DNA of 45,041 nt from assembly GCA_016867235.1 (NCBI GenBank), contig VGJY01000011.1, positions 1 through 45,041 of the forward strand, in the 5' to 3' direction. Origin of the DNA: Candidatus Tanganyikabacteria bacterium. GTDB taxonomy: Bacteria; Cyanobacteriota; Sericytochromatia; S15B-MN24; VGJW01. Each line of letters begins with the position of its first letter. Position 1 is the first letter of the stretch. Shown one piece after another: positions 26,566 through 35,246 of this stretch. Position numbers and translations under genes: made by a program. Below the pieces are notes generated by a model. The model saw only the letters and a program-made list of their open reading frames with translations, did not search any database and was not told where the DNA came from.

Positions 26566-29500
26566 TTGTCTGCCGTGCAAGCCGCCTATCACGTGGGCCA
26601 GGTGGTGAGTCTCCGGGCCGATCCGGCTCGGCAGGGCCCGATCATCGAGGTGATCGCAGGACCCAGCGGTCGCCCCCGATATCGGGTCTTCCACTCGGCC
26701 ACCGAGATCCGCGAATACGGCGAAGACCAGATCGTGGTTATCGAGACGCCCAAAGGCGCCAGGAACCTTCTGGCCGCGATGCGATCCGGCAGCTGGCTCG
26801 ATCCGCGCACCTTCGCCGCTCGGCTCTCGGCGCACCGGATCGCGAGCCCGCTACTCGACAACGTCTATGCGCTCCATGCGGCACGTATCCAGTTCATCCC
26901 CTTCCAGTTCAAGCCCTTGCTGCGGCTCTTGCGCGCCGATCGGCCGCGCATTCTCGTTGCCGACGAAGTCGGGGTCGGCAAGACGATCGAGGCCGGACTG
27001 ATCCTCAAGGAGCTCGAGACACGCGGGCGGCTCGACAGCGCCATCATCGTCTGCCCCAAGGCCCTCGTACACAAGTGGCGCACGGAGATGAAACGGTTCG
27101 ACGAGGACTTCGCCGTCCTTGATGGCAAGACCCTCAGGTACTGCATCGACGAAACGCATCGCGACGGCGTCTGGCCTGTCCTGTATGCGAGGGCCATCGT
27201 CCACCTTGAGCTTCTCCGGATGGAAGACTACACGGACGATAAGACCGGTAGGCGCCCGACTCCGGGGCTGTTCACCTTGGACCCGCCGCCGGCCTTCTCG
27301 GTAGTGGTCGTGGACGAGGCGCACCATCTGCGGACACCTGCGACCCGGTCATTTAACGTCGCGAAATTCCTGTCGGACGTCGCAGAGACCGTTGTCTTCC
27401 TTTCCGCTACACCAGTACAGCTAGGTGCCCAGAACCTCTTCGCCCTTTTACACCTCCTGCGGCCGGACCTCTACCAGGATGAGGCCTCTTTTCGCGAGAT
27501 GCTCGCGCCCAACGCCGCGCTCACGCGGGCGATGCGCCACATCCGGAGCAAGTCCCCCGAAGGCGATTGGGGCCGTCAGGCACTCAACGCCCTGCAAGTC
27601 GCCGAGGCGACGGCCTGGGGTAGCCGGGTGCTTCCGAAGAACCCCCGGTTCGCCACGTGGCGACAGCGCCTGGCCGAAGTCCAGCCCATCTCGGATGGAG
27701 AGCGCGTCCGTTGCCTGCGCGATCTGGAAGAAGTCCACACCCTGGCACACATCGTCAACCGCACCAGGCGCCGTGACATCGGGCGCTTTACAATACGTGA
27801 GCCCCACACAATTACGGTCCCATTCACCGCGCACCAACAGGCGCTTTACGACGCACTCATCGCCTTCCGCCGGGATGTCCTCACGCTCAGGCACGGTGCG
27901 AGAGTCGCCCGCCTGGTGATAGACACTATCGAGCGCCAGGCCGCCAGTTGCCTCCCGGCTTTGCTGCCGGCCATCCGGAGTCTCGTCAGCGCGGGGAAGC
28001 TCGATCTGGGCTCTCTCGGGGACGACATCGATCTCGAGGTCGAGGAAGGCGATCCCTCCGAAATTCCGGGCAATTTGCTCGCGCGCGCCGACCAGTTGGC
28101 CTCGCTTTGCGAGAGTCTCCCTCCAGAGGATCCAAAGCTTGACCGGCTCTCAGAAATCGTTTCCGCGACCCTCTCCGGGCCGGGTTCGGGCAAGGTCCTG
28201 GTGTTCTCGTTCTTCTTACACACCCTGCGCTATCTCGAGCGGCACCTGGCCGCTCGCGGCCACCGAGTGGCCATCGTCGCAGGCTGGGTCCCGGATGAGG
28301 ATCGCGAGAGGCTACGGGACCGGTTCAGGTTGCCTCGGGAGCACACCGACGCCCTTGACGTCCTGCTCTCGTCGGAAGTGGGCTGCGAGGGTCTCGACTA
28401 CGAGTTCTGCGACCGGTTGGTCAACTACGACATCCCCTGGAATCCCATGCGCGTCGAGCAGCGCATCGGCCGCATCGACCGCTTCGGACAGGGCAGCGAG
28501 AAGGTACTGGTGTTCAACTTCGTCACACCGGGAACCGTCGAGGAGCGAATCTTCTTTCGCTGCTTCGAGCGACTGGGCATCTTCCGCGACACCCTGGGAG
28601 ATCTCGAAGAGGTGCTCGGCGAGGCGAAGCTGGTCGAAAGCCTGGCGCAGCTTGCCCAGGACACCTCTCTTACGCCGGATCAGGCGGACGCGAAAGCACA
28701 CCAGCTCACGGATAACGTGCTCCGAGTCGCCGAGGAACAGCGCCGCCTTGAGGAGGAGGGCAGGGATTTGCTCGGCCTCGATGACACATTCCTCCAGGAC
28801 ATCGCCACCCTGGAGGCTTCGGGCCGGACGGTCTCCGCGGCAGACCTGCGTGCTCTCGTGGGCTCGTTCGTCGAGCAGCCGGAGCTTGGGGGCAAAGTCT
28901 CTCCGGATCCGCAGCAAGACGGCGTATACCGCATCCGGCTCAACAAGGAGGCGCGCAAGATCCTCCACGACCACTTGCGCGTTCTGAAGCCGGCGACCCG
29001 GCAACGCGCCGAGCTTTTGCGCTGGCTAGACGGGGCCGAGCCAAGCCTGGCGGTGGTCTTCACGCAAGACGCCGCGATTCGCCACCGCCAGCTGCCCTTC
29101 ATCACACCGGCCCATCCGCTGGCCAAGCTAGCCACCAACCACTGGCTCAATGCTACTGAGCCCCTGGCAGCGTCGCTGCAAGTCAACTCGGATCGCCTGC
29201 CCGCGGGCCGCTTCCTGTTCATGTGCGAGATGTGGGAGGTCATCGCTCTCCGGCCCGAAACGCGGTTAGTGACGCGGGCGATTGACCTGTCGACCCGACA
29301 ACCTGCACCTGCCGCCGCTCAAGCTCTGGTGGGACTCATCAGTGAGGCGCTCTCTGTCGCTCTGCCGGCCACGCCTCCCGCCGACGAAGACTGGCGCCTA
29401 CTCGAGACGCAAGCCGAAAAGGAACTGGAAGGGGAACTCGCTCGCCTCGGCAAGGAGAACGAAGTCCTAGTCTCCCAACACCTCGCCGCCCTCGAGGCCT

Positions 29501-29700
29501 ATTACCCCGCTCGGCTTGCGCGGCTGGCAGACGAGGCGGCAGCTCAGAAGGATCCGCGCATCGTGCGTATGAAACAGGCCGAGCTGCGGCGTCTCGGGAG
29601 CGAGTTCGAGGAGCGCAAAGTAGAAGTCGAATCCAGGCGAAGGGCGGACATCGTATCCCAGCGCGTCGCCGCGGGTGTTCTGGAGGTCGCCAATGGCTAG
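26566..29700 (+). CDS. SNF2/RapA-type superfamily 2 helicase
   Basis: 1044-residue DNA translocase. The start is TTG at 26566, six bases after GGAGG and one base past the upstream stop. An N-terminal beta-barrel-like segment (HVGQVVSLRADPARQGPIIEV) resembles the SH3-like head of RapA-type proteins. Helicase motifs: ADEVGVGKTIEAGLIL near 132-147, VVVDEAHHLR near 247-256, LSATPVQ near 277-283, and SSEVGCEGLD with QRIGRIDRFGQ near 602-642. The C-terminal third is helical and charged with coiled-coil potential. Related SNF2 helicases (for example DrmD) serve in anti-phage systems. It overlaps the next gene by 8 bases. Confidence 0.88.
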   Translation: MSAVQAAYHVGQVVSLRADPARQGPIIEVIAGPSGRPRYRVFHSATEIREYGEDQIVVIETPKGARNLLAAMRSGSWLDPRTFAARLSAHRIASPLLDNVYALHAARIQFIPFQFKPLLRLLRADRPRILVADEVGVGKTIEAGLILKELETRGRLDSAIIVCPKALVHKWRTEMKRFDEDFAVLDGKTLRYCIDETHRDGVWPVLYARAIVHLELLRMEDYTDDKTGRRPTPGLFTLDPPPAFSVVVVDEAHHLRTPATRSFNVAKFLSDVAETVVFLSATPVQLGAQNLFALLHLLRPDLYQDEASFREMLAPNAALTRAMRHIRSKSPEGDWGRQALNALQVAEATAWGSRVLPKNPRFATWRQRLAEVQPISDGERVRCLRDLEEVHTLAHIVNRTRRRDIGRFTIREPHTITVPFTAHQQALYDALIAFRRDVLTLRHGARVARLVIDTIERQAASCLPALLPAIRSLVSAGKLDLGSLGDDIDLEVEEGDPSEIPGNLLARADQLASLCESLPPEDPKLDRLSEIVSATLSGPGSGKVLVFSFFLHTLRYLERHLAARGHRVAIVAGWVPDEDRERLRDRFRLPREHTDALDVLLSSEVGCEGLDYEFCDRLVNYDIPWNPMRVEQRIGRIDRFGQGSEKVLVFNFVTPGTVEERIFFRCFERLGIFRDTLGDLEEVLGEAKLVESLAQLAQDTSLTPDQADAKAHQLTDNVLRVAEEQRRLEEEGRDLLGLDDTFLQDIATLEASGRTVSAADLRALVGSFVEQPELGGKVSPDPQQDGVYRIRLNKEARKILHDHLRVLKPATRQRAELLRWLDGAEPSLAVVFTQDAAIRHRQLPFITPAHPLAKLATNHWLNATEPLAASLQVNSDRLPAGRFLFMCEMWEVIALRPETRLVTRAIDLSTRQPAPAAAQALVGLISEALSVALPATPPADEDWRLLETQAEKELEGELARLGKENEVLVSQHLAALEAYYPARLARLADEAAAQKDPRIVRMKQAELRRLGSEFEERKVEVESRRRADIVSQRVAAGVLEVANG

Positions 29701-32700
29701 CGATTACGACGCCATCCGGCAGCGGAACATCAAGGCTTATGGCGAGGAGACGCGCCACCTCGCGTTTCTCGGTAGGCTTTACGTCGATCGGTCTCACTTT
29801 ATCTTTGAGTTGCTCCAGAATGCCGAAGACGCTCAGGCCACGAGCATCGAGTTCAACCTCGCGCCCGATCATCTGGAAGTCTTACATGACGGCCGGCGCA
29901 TCTTCTCGGAGAAGGACGTCATCGGCATCTGCGGCGTCCAGGAAGGCACCAAGGCCGAGGACCTACTGCAGATCGGCAAATTCGGTATCGGATTCAAGTC
30001 CGTCTACGCCTACACGACTCGGCCCGAGATCTATGGCGGTGACGAACACTTCTGCATCGAGCACTACGTGCGGCCCCACGCAATCCCGGCCAAGAAGGTT
30101 CCGGCCCCTTGGACCACGCGCTTTGTCTTCCCATTCAATCAGGACAAGATGGCTGCGTCTCAGGCCAATCGGGAAATCCGGGATAGACTCCTGTCTCTCT
30201 CGCCCCGGACGCTCTTGTTTCTACGCAACCTGCGACGGCTTTCGTGGCGTGCCGAGCGGGGAGATCAGGCAAGTATCGCCAGAACTGACGAGAAGTCCGA
30301 GGAAACCTTGAGGTGGGTCAAGGTGGAAAGGTCTGGCGTAGGGCCGAAAGATGCAGAGAGGTGGCTATTAGCGTCCCGCCCAGTCTCGTTTCCGTCCGGA
30401 GATGCGGTCGGGGCTGTCGAGGCCGCATTCCTCCTGGAGGTCGACAAGAAGGGACGAGTCGGGATCTCACCCGCTGCGGACACCGAGTTGGTCGTCTTCT
30501 TTCCGACTGGGCTGTCGACCGGGCTTGGTTTCCTAATTCACGGTCCTTACGTCACGACGCCGGCGCGAGACAACATTCCCAAGGACGACACCTGGAACCG
30601 AAAACTAGTCGACGAGACGGCGACGCTTTGCGTGGACACCTTGTTTTCGCTTCGCGATCTTGGCCTTATGTCGGTAGGCCTGCTAGAGGCGCTACCCATC
30701 CGGGCGGGGGATTTCCGCCCAGGGAGCATGTTCCGGCCTCTGTATGATCACGTGCGGCAAGCCCTCAAGGAGGAGCCGTTGCTTCCTGCGGCCGAGGGAG
30801 GGTACGTTCCCGGCAAACGTGCCCGGCTCGCGCGTTCGGCTGATCTGACAAAGCTCGTATCGCCACGACAGCTAGGAAGGCTTCTCGATAAGTCGGTGGA
30901 CATCCACTGGTTGATTCCTGACATCACCAGGGACCGCACGCCCGAGGTCTTTAGGTATCTAGTCGGGGAGACCGTTCACGTCGATGGCAAGCCGCGGCGC
31001 GTGGAGCCAATGGCGGATGGCATGGACATCGACTCCGAAACGTTTGTCCGCAGGCTCGCGCCTGCATTCCTTGCCGAGCAGGACGACCGCTGGATTGGGC
31101 ACCTTTATGCCTTCTTCAACGGCCAGCGCTCCTTGTGGAAAATGCTCAAGACAAAGCCATTCGTAAGGCTCCAGAGCGGCATCCACGTCGTGCCTTTCTC
31201 CCCCGATGGGCGACCTCAGGTCTTCCTGTCCAAGGCCGTCCGGACGACTTTACCCGTGGCCAAACCCGAGACCTACGCCAAGAAGGAAGCCGAGCTGTTC
31301 TTGCGCGAGTTTGGCATCACCGAACCTGACGCGACGGACGAGGTAAACGAGGCCGTGATCCCCTGTTACGGACCGGATGCTCAGCCGATTGACGCCGAGC
31401 AGAACCTCGCGGACGTCGAGGCTATCATTGAGGCGGTCAATGTAGCAGGGGGAGAGCGAAAGGCGAGACTCATCGAACGCCTCCGTGCGACAGCCTTCCT
31501 CGTGGGCGTTGACGGGGCTGGAGAATCGGAGCGTTATTGCTCCCCGAGCGAGCTTTACGGCCGCACTCCCGAGCTAGAGGAGTTTTTCGCAGGGAACACA
31601 GGGGTTTGGTTCCTCCATGACCGCTACCGGAAGTACCAGGCTACACTACGTGAACTGGGCGTCCGCTCCGAAGTACGAATCACGCTGCAGGAGCCTGATG
31701 CCACCGGGTATGTCATTCGGGCTGTCGGGGCAAGGGTCGAACGGGGCCGGGACGGATTCGACTGGCGCTGCACAGTCGAGGGGGTCGAGCATGCGGTCGC
31801 AAGTCCGACGCCTGAGAGGAGCATGTTTATCTGGAACCGTCTGCTGGTGCGCCTCAAGGCACAGATCACCGGCACTGTCGAAGTCTCGCAGCGGGGTGCT
31901 CCGAACGAGAAGATTTCGAGGCCGTCGGATCTGGGCCACATCGTTCGAAAAGGCCGCTGGATCCCGTTGCGCGGCTCGTTTGTCCGCCCCGAGGATCTCC
32001 ACATAAAGAAACTCCCCGCTGGCTGGCTGCCTGACGAAGATCTAGCCAGCGCGCTTGGGATGCGAATCGAGGACGCCGACTCAGGTGACGAAGACGACCA
32101 GATGGATCCGATAGACAAACTCGCGCTCGAGGCGGAGGTCGACGCCTACGACATCCGGTTCATCAAGGCCCATCGAGCCGAGTTTGAACGATTTCGGCGC
32201 CGGCTAGAGCGGCAAGCCTCGGAAGGCCAATCGAACGAGAACGCGGCCGACCTGGAGGCGGATGTGCTACCGGTGGACTTCGTCGAGGCGCTTTCCGAAT
32301 CGTTCAATCGGCCCGGTGTCGACGGCGCTCACGATCCTGAACGCGGCCAGCCGAAAGCGCCGGTCCCAAACCCGGAGTTCCGGCGGAGCCGGGTCGCCGA
32401 GGGCTTGGCCGCCCAGCGTAGGGCTGAGCCTTCGCGAGAGTCACGCCAACGGCTCATTGTTGTTCGGGAGTGGGAGCCAAAGAACGAAGCGGTGCGTGTG
32501 TTTCTCGAGAAGGAATACGACGGCCTCTGCCAGATTTGCGGAGATGGCTTTGTCAAGTGGAGCGGCCACCCCTACTTCGAGGGCGTCTATCTCGTTTCAT
32601 ACACCAAGGCCGGATGGCTAGACAACGAAGGCAATGTGCTTTGTCTCTGCGCAACCTGCTCGGCCAAGTTCCAGCACGGGTCCGTTTGGGCACCTGATCT

Positions 32701-32863
32701 CATACGGCAGATCGAGACGTGGCGAGCCCAGGGTGAGGGCGGGGCCGACCCGCCCAAGATACGCTTGGAACTATGTAGTGCCCCTGCTGAAATCAGATTC
32801 ACGGAACGCCACATGATTTCCCTTCAAGAGTTACTGAAGCAACAAGCGGCTTTGAGCGAGTAA
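29693..32863 (+). CDS. Sacsin-type GHKL ATPase with C-terminal zinc domain
   Basis: 1056-residue protein; ATG 29693 is chosen for the GGAGG six bases upstream and the overlap with the helicase gene. The N-terminus is a sacsin/Hsp90-like GHKL ATPase: FIFELLQNAEDAQAT (N box, about 36-50), HDGRRIF, and IGKFGIGFKSVYAYT (G2 box, about 95-109). A long middle region (200-880) has no recognised domain. The last about 130 residues have CQIC (946-949) and CLCATC (about 983-988) with FQHG, a four-cysteine zinc site resembling HNH nucleases, but the catalytic histidine segment reads VYLVS. Probably a nucleotide-driven conformational switch of the system. Confidence 0.87.
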   Translation: MASDYDAIRQRNIKAYGEETRHLAFLGRLYVDRSHFIFELLQNAEDAQATSIEFNLAPDHLEVLHDGRRIFSEKDVIGICGVQEGTKAEDLLQIGKFGIGFKSVYAYTTRPEIYGGDEHFCIEHYVRPHAIPAKKVPAPWTTRFVFPFNQDKMAASQANREIRDRLLSLSPRTLLFLRNLRRLSWRAERGDQASIARTDEKSEETLRWVKVERSGVGPKDAERWLLASRPVSFPSGDAVGAVEAAFLLEVDKKGRVGISPAADTELVVFFPTGLSTGLGFLIHGPYVTTPARDNIPKDDTWNRKLVDETATLCVDTLFSLRDLGLMSVGLLEALPIRAGDFRPGSMFRPLYDHVRQALKEEPLLPAAEGGYVPGKRARLARSADLTKLVSPRQLGRLLDKSVDIHWLIPDITRDRTPEVFRYLVGETVHVDGKPRRVEPMADGMDIDSETFVRRLAPAFLAEQDDRWIGHLYAFFNGQRSLWKMLKTKPFVRLQSGIHVVPFSPDGRPQVFLSKAVRTTLPVAKPETYAKKEAELFLREFGITEPDATDEVNEAVIPCYGPDAQPIDAEQNLADVEAIIEAVNVAGGERKARLIERLRATAFLVGVDGAGESERYCSPSELYGRTPELEEFFAGNTGVWFLHDRYRKYQATLRELGVRSEVRITLQEPDATGYVIRAVGARVERGRDGFDWRCTVEGVEHAVASPTPERSMFIWNRLLVRLKAQITGTVEVSQRGAPNEKISRPSDLGHIVRKGRWIPLRGSFVRPEDLHIKKLPAGWLPDEDLASALGMRIEDADSGDEDDQMDPIDKLALEAEVDAYDIRFIKAHRAEFERFRRRLERQASEGQSNENAADLEADVLPVDFVEALSESFNRPGVDGAHDPERGQPKAPVPNPEFRRSRVAEGLAAQRRAEPSRESRQRLIVVREWEPKNEAVRVFLEKEYDGLCQICGDGFVKWSGHPYFEGVYLVSYTKAGWLDNEGNVLCLCATCSAKFQHGSVWAPDLIRQIETWRAQGEGGADPPKIRLELCSAPAEIRFTERHMISLQELLKQQAALSE

Positions 32864-33333
32864 TGGCGCTCTTTGGCGACAAGCCAGGGTGTTGATCGCC
32901 GACCAAGCCCAACTCGCGGTGGACAGGGACGTTGTGCTCGTGAAAGCTCGGCGAGCCGGCTCAAGCTACCTCCCTTCCTGATCACTTAACCTGGATATCG
33001 AAGTTCGAAACTCGTCCCGCTGCCCGCGCTAGGCGAAGCAAGGCGGCAAGCCGTTCCGGAGAGTCGTGACTTCTCGGCGATTGAGCGCGTGGCGGCTTTG
33101 CCGGCCGGCCGGCCTCGCGCTTGCCGATCCGGCGATGCCTGCGGCGTTCGGGCTTGCGTTGCTCATCCATCGACGGCCTCCGCTCCCGATCGCAAAGGGC
33201 TGGGACGACGATCGGACGCTGGCGATCGTCCGGCACGTCGGGGGGACGCCACCAAGCCAGGAGTGGGGGGGCCGTGCGGACTCCGGTGCACTCGCATCGC
33301 GTTTCAATCCCTCGGGGACTCGCACCGGTTCCG
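32864..33333 (+). other. 470-base non-coding stretch at the island's right end
   Basis: No gene is supported. ORFs here (for example minus 32982-33236, 84 codons, Arg-rich) lack a ribosome site and recognisable motifs. No clear copy of the tRNA-Arg 3' end is found, so the right attachment site remains undefined. Base composition changes back toward the GC-rich flanks within this stretch, which suggests the island ends here. Confidence 0.5.
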
Positions 33334-34377
33334 CTACCGGTTCGCGCCTACTCCTCCCACCAGGAAGCCGCGCACGATCGCGGTCACCTTGGCCAGCGAC
33401 ACCGGATCGGGATTCTCGCGGAAGTGGATCATCGGGTGGGGCACGCGTTCGGCGGCCGGGAAGTGGTAGTGGGCGTTGCGCGTGGCGCCGCCGGCCCTGC
33501 GATACAGCTCCCGGATGGGCTCCTCGGCCGCCACGTCGTCGGCGCCGGTGCTGACTAGCTGGAGCGGCGTCCGGATGCGATCGGCCTTGGCGAGGACATC
33601 CTGCCCGAACGTCAGCAGGCCGTAAACGTTGCCCACTTTCATGTCCCAGTGTCCCGGCCGGCCCCAGGCGCGCGCGGCCGGCCGGCCGGCCTCGCCCCAG
33701 GAGAATGGCATGGTATCGAGCCACGCGCCGCCGCCGGTGCCGGTGACGAAGTCGATGAATCGGGCCAGGCCGACGCCCAGCCGCGCGTCGCCGCCAACGG
33801 GGCTCAGGAAGGGCGCGATCAGCACCGCCCGCGCCACGTCGGGGTGGGCCTCCAGGATGGCCATGGCCACGTCGGCGCCGGCCGAGAATGCCAGTACCGA
33901 GATCGGTCCACCCAGGGTCGCGGCGGTGCGGTACACGGACTCGGCAAACTCGTGGTACCGCGGCCACTCGGCCGCCTCGAGCAGCCGGCTGGAATCTTCC
34001 TCGTCATCCTCCCGCTGATAGCCGTGGCCGACCAGGCGGGCGGCGTACACGTCGTGGCCGGCCGCATGCAGCATCGGCCCGAGCGCATCGAACTGCCAGG
34101 TGCCGGCCGAGTAGCCATGCAGCAGGATGACGACGCCCCGCTCAGCCGGCCGCGCGACATGCCGCCAGACCACGGTCTCGCAGCCGCGCTGGATGCCGGC
34201 GGCGCGCTCGGCCGAAATCACCTCCCGAACGGCCGCCGGCAACGCCTCCGGGCTGGTGACGCTGGTCGGATCGGGGCCGGGCCAGACGTAGGTCCCCCGC
34301 GGGCTGGCGGCGCCGACCGCGGGAGCGGCCGCCATGGAGACCACCAGCAAGGCGGCCGCCGCTTTCGAGACCTTCAT
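33334..34377 (-). CDS. Secreted alpha/beta hydrolase
   Basis: 347-residue exported protein with a clear signal peptide (AAAALLVVSMAAAPAVGAAS). Alpha/beta-hydrolase landmarks: oxyanion HGYSAGTWQF after VVILL, nucleophile Ser in LAFSAGADVA (elbow reads A-F-S-A-G), acid Asp in STGADDVAAEE, and a probable His in VPHPMIHF near the C-terminus. It looks like a carboxylesterase or monoglyceride-lipase-like enzyme acting in the periplasm; the substrate is unknown. It starts 6 bases after the TPR-protein stop, so the two form an operon. Confidence 0.85.
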   Translation of the reverse strand: MKVSKAAAALLVVSMAAAPAVGAASPRGTYVWPGPDPTSVTSPEALPAAVREVISAERAAGIQRGCETVVWRHVARPAERGVVILLHGYSAGTWQFDALGPMLHAAGHDVYAARLVGHGYQREDDEEDSSRLLEAAEWPRYHEFAESVYRTAATLGGPISVLAFSAGADVAMAILEAHPDVARAVLIAPFLSPVGGDARLGVGLARFIDFVTGTGGGAWLDTMPFSWGEAGRPAARAWGRPGHWDMKVGNVYGLLTFGQDVLAKADRIRTPLQLVSTGADDVAAEEPIRELYRRAGGATRNAHYHFPAAERVPHPMIHFRENPDPVSLAKVTAIVRGFLVGGVGANR

Positions 34378-34383
34378 GGGAAT

Positions 34384-35187
34384 CTACTTGATCTTTGCGG
34401 CCCAGACCTCGGCTTCCCGGCCGGCCGCGGGCACGCCGGAAAACGCCTGGCGGTAGCGGTCGGCCTCGCGCCTGGCGTCGTCCTTGCGGCCGCCATCGGC
34501 CAGCGCGCCGATCCAGGCCGAGTGGATGCCGTAATCGTCGGGATCGAGCTTGTGCGCCTTCTCGAGCAGGGCGAGCCCCTTGCCCGCGTCGCCGCCCACC
34601 ACGGACGGCGCCTCCAGGTAGTACACCCCCGATCCGTAGACGGCCCGGGCATAGGCGGGGTCGAGGTCTAGCGCCTTGTCGATGTTCTTCTTGACGCTGA
34701 AGGCGTACTTGATCATCGCCAGGATGCCCTCTTTCTGCGCCGCCTGGCCCTGAGCTCCGGCCAGGATCAGGTAGAACCGCGCCAGTTGCTTGCGGGAGAC
34801 CTTCTTGTCGCCGTCGAAGCGGTCGATGGCCTTCTCGCAGTTCGCCATCGCCTGCGAGTACTTGCCCAGATCGCCCAGGGCCTCGGCCTCGCCGGCCAGG
34901 GCGTCGGGAAGGGCGGCGTCCGCTTCCAGGGCCTTGCGAAAGAGCGGCAGCGCCTCCGCGGGCCGCCCCACCAGGATCAGGAACCGGCCCAGCGCAACGT
35001 TCGACGCCGCCCCCGGCTCCTCCTCGACGGCCTTGCGGAGCGCCTTCTCGGCGCCGCTCCAGTTTCGCGCCTTCTGCAACGTGACCGCTTCGGCCAGGCG
35101 GTCGGGCGCGGCATAAGCGACGACCGGCGGCACGATCCAGCCCGCGACGGCCAGGGTGACGGCCAGGTACAGGGGTGCCTTCTTCAA
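34384..35187 (-). CDS. Exported TPR-repeat protein
   Basis: 267-residue protein. TTG at 35187 is preferred because AGGAGG lies four bases ahead and the product begins directly with a signal peptide (LKKAPLYLAVTLAVAGWIVPPVVAYA); ATG 35226 would add 13 residues. The body is a series of tetratricopeptide-like helices: WSGAEKALRKAVEEEPGAA, AEALPLFRKALEADAALPDAL, YSQAMANCEKAID, IDKALDLDPAYARAVYGSG and GLALLEKAHKLDPDDYG. It is probably periplasmic and a protein-interaction scaffold. First gene of the operon with the hydrolase and divergent from the frameshifted gene. Confidence 0.8.
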   Translation of the reverse strand: MKKAPLYLAVTLAVAGWIVPPVVAYAAPDRLAEAVTLQKARNWSGAEKALRKAVEEEPGAASNVALGRFLILVGRPAEALPLFRKALEADAALPDALAGEAEALGDLGKYSQAMANCEKAIDRFDGDKKVSRKQLARFYLILAGAQGQAAQKEGILAMIKYAFSVKKNIDKALDLDPAYARAVYGSGVYYLEAPSVVGGDAGKGLALLEKAHKLDPDDYGIHSAWIGALADGGRKDDARREADRYRQAFSGVPAAGREAEVWAAKIK

Positions 35188-35246
35188 TTGCCCTCCTCGG
35201 CGCGAGGCCCGCGCGAATAGGAACATACCCGCGGTACCATGGCTGA

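Noticed and set aside
32982-33236. 84-codon minus-strand ORF at the island's right end
   Set aside because: Arg-rich composition, no ribosome site and no motif; other frames in the same stretch are equally open because of high GC.
33301-33320. GTTTCAATCCCT, resembling the start of some CRISPR repeats
   Set aside because: It occurs once, with no regularly spaced copies and no cas genes nearby.
32864-33333. Possible attachment-site copy of the tRNA-Arg 3' end
   Set aside because: Only scattered short matches (TCCCTC, TTCGAA) are found; no continuous repeat of the T-arm and acceptor sequence.
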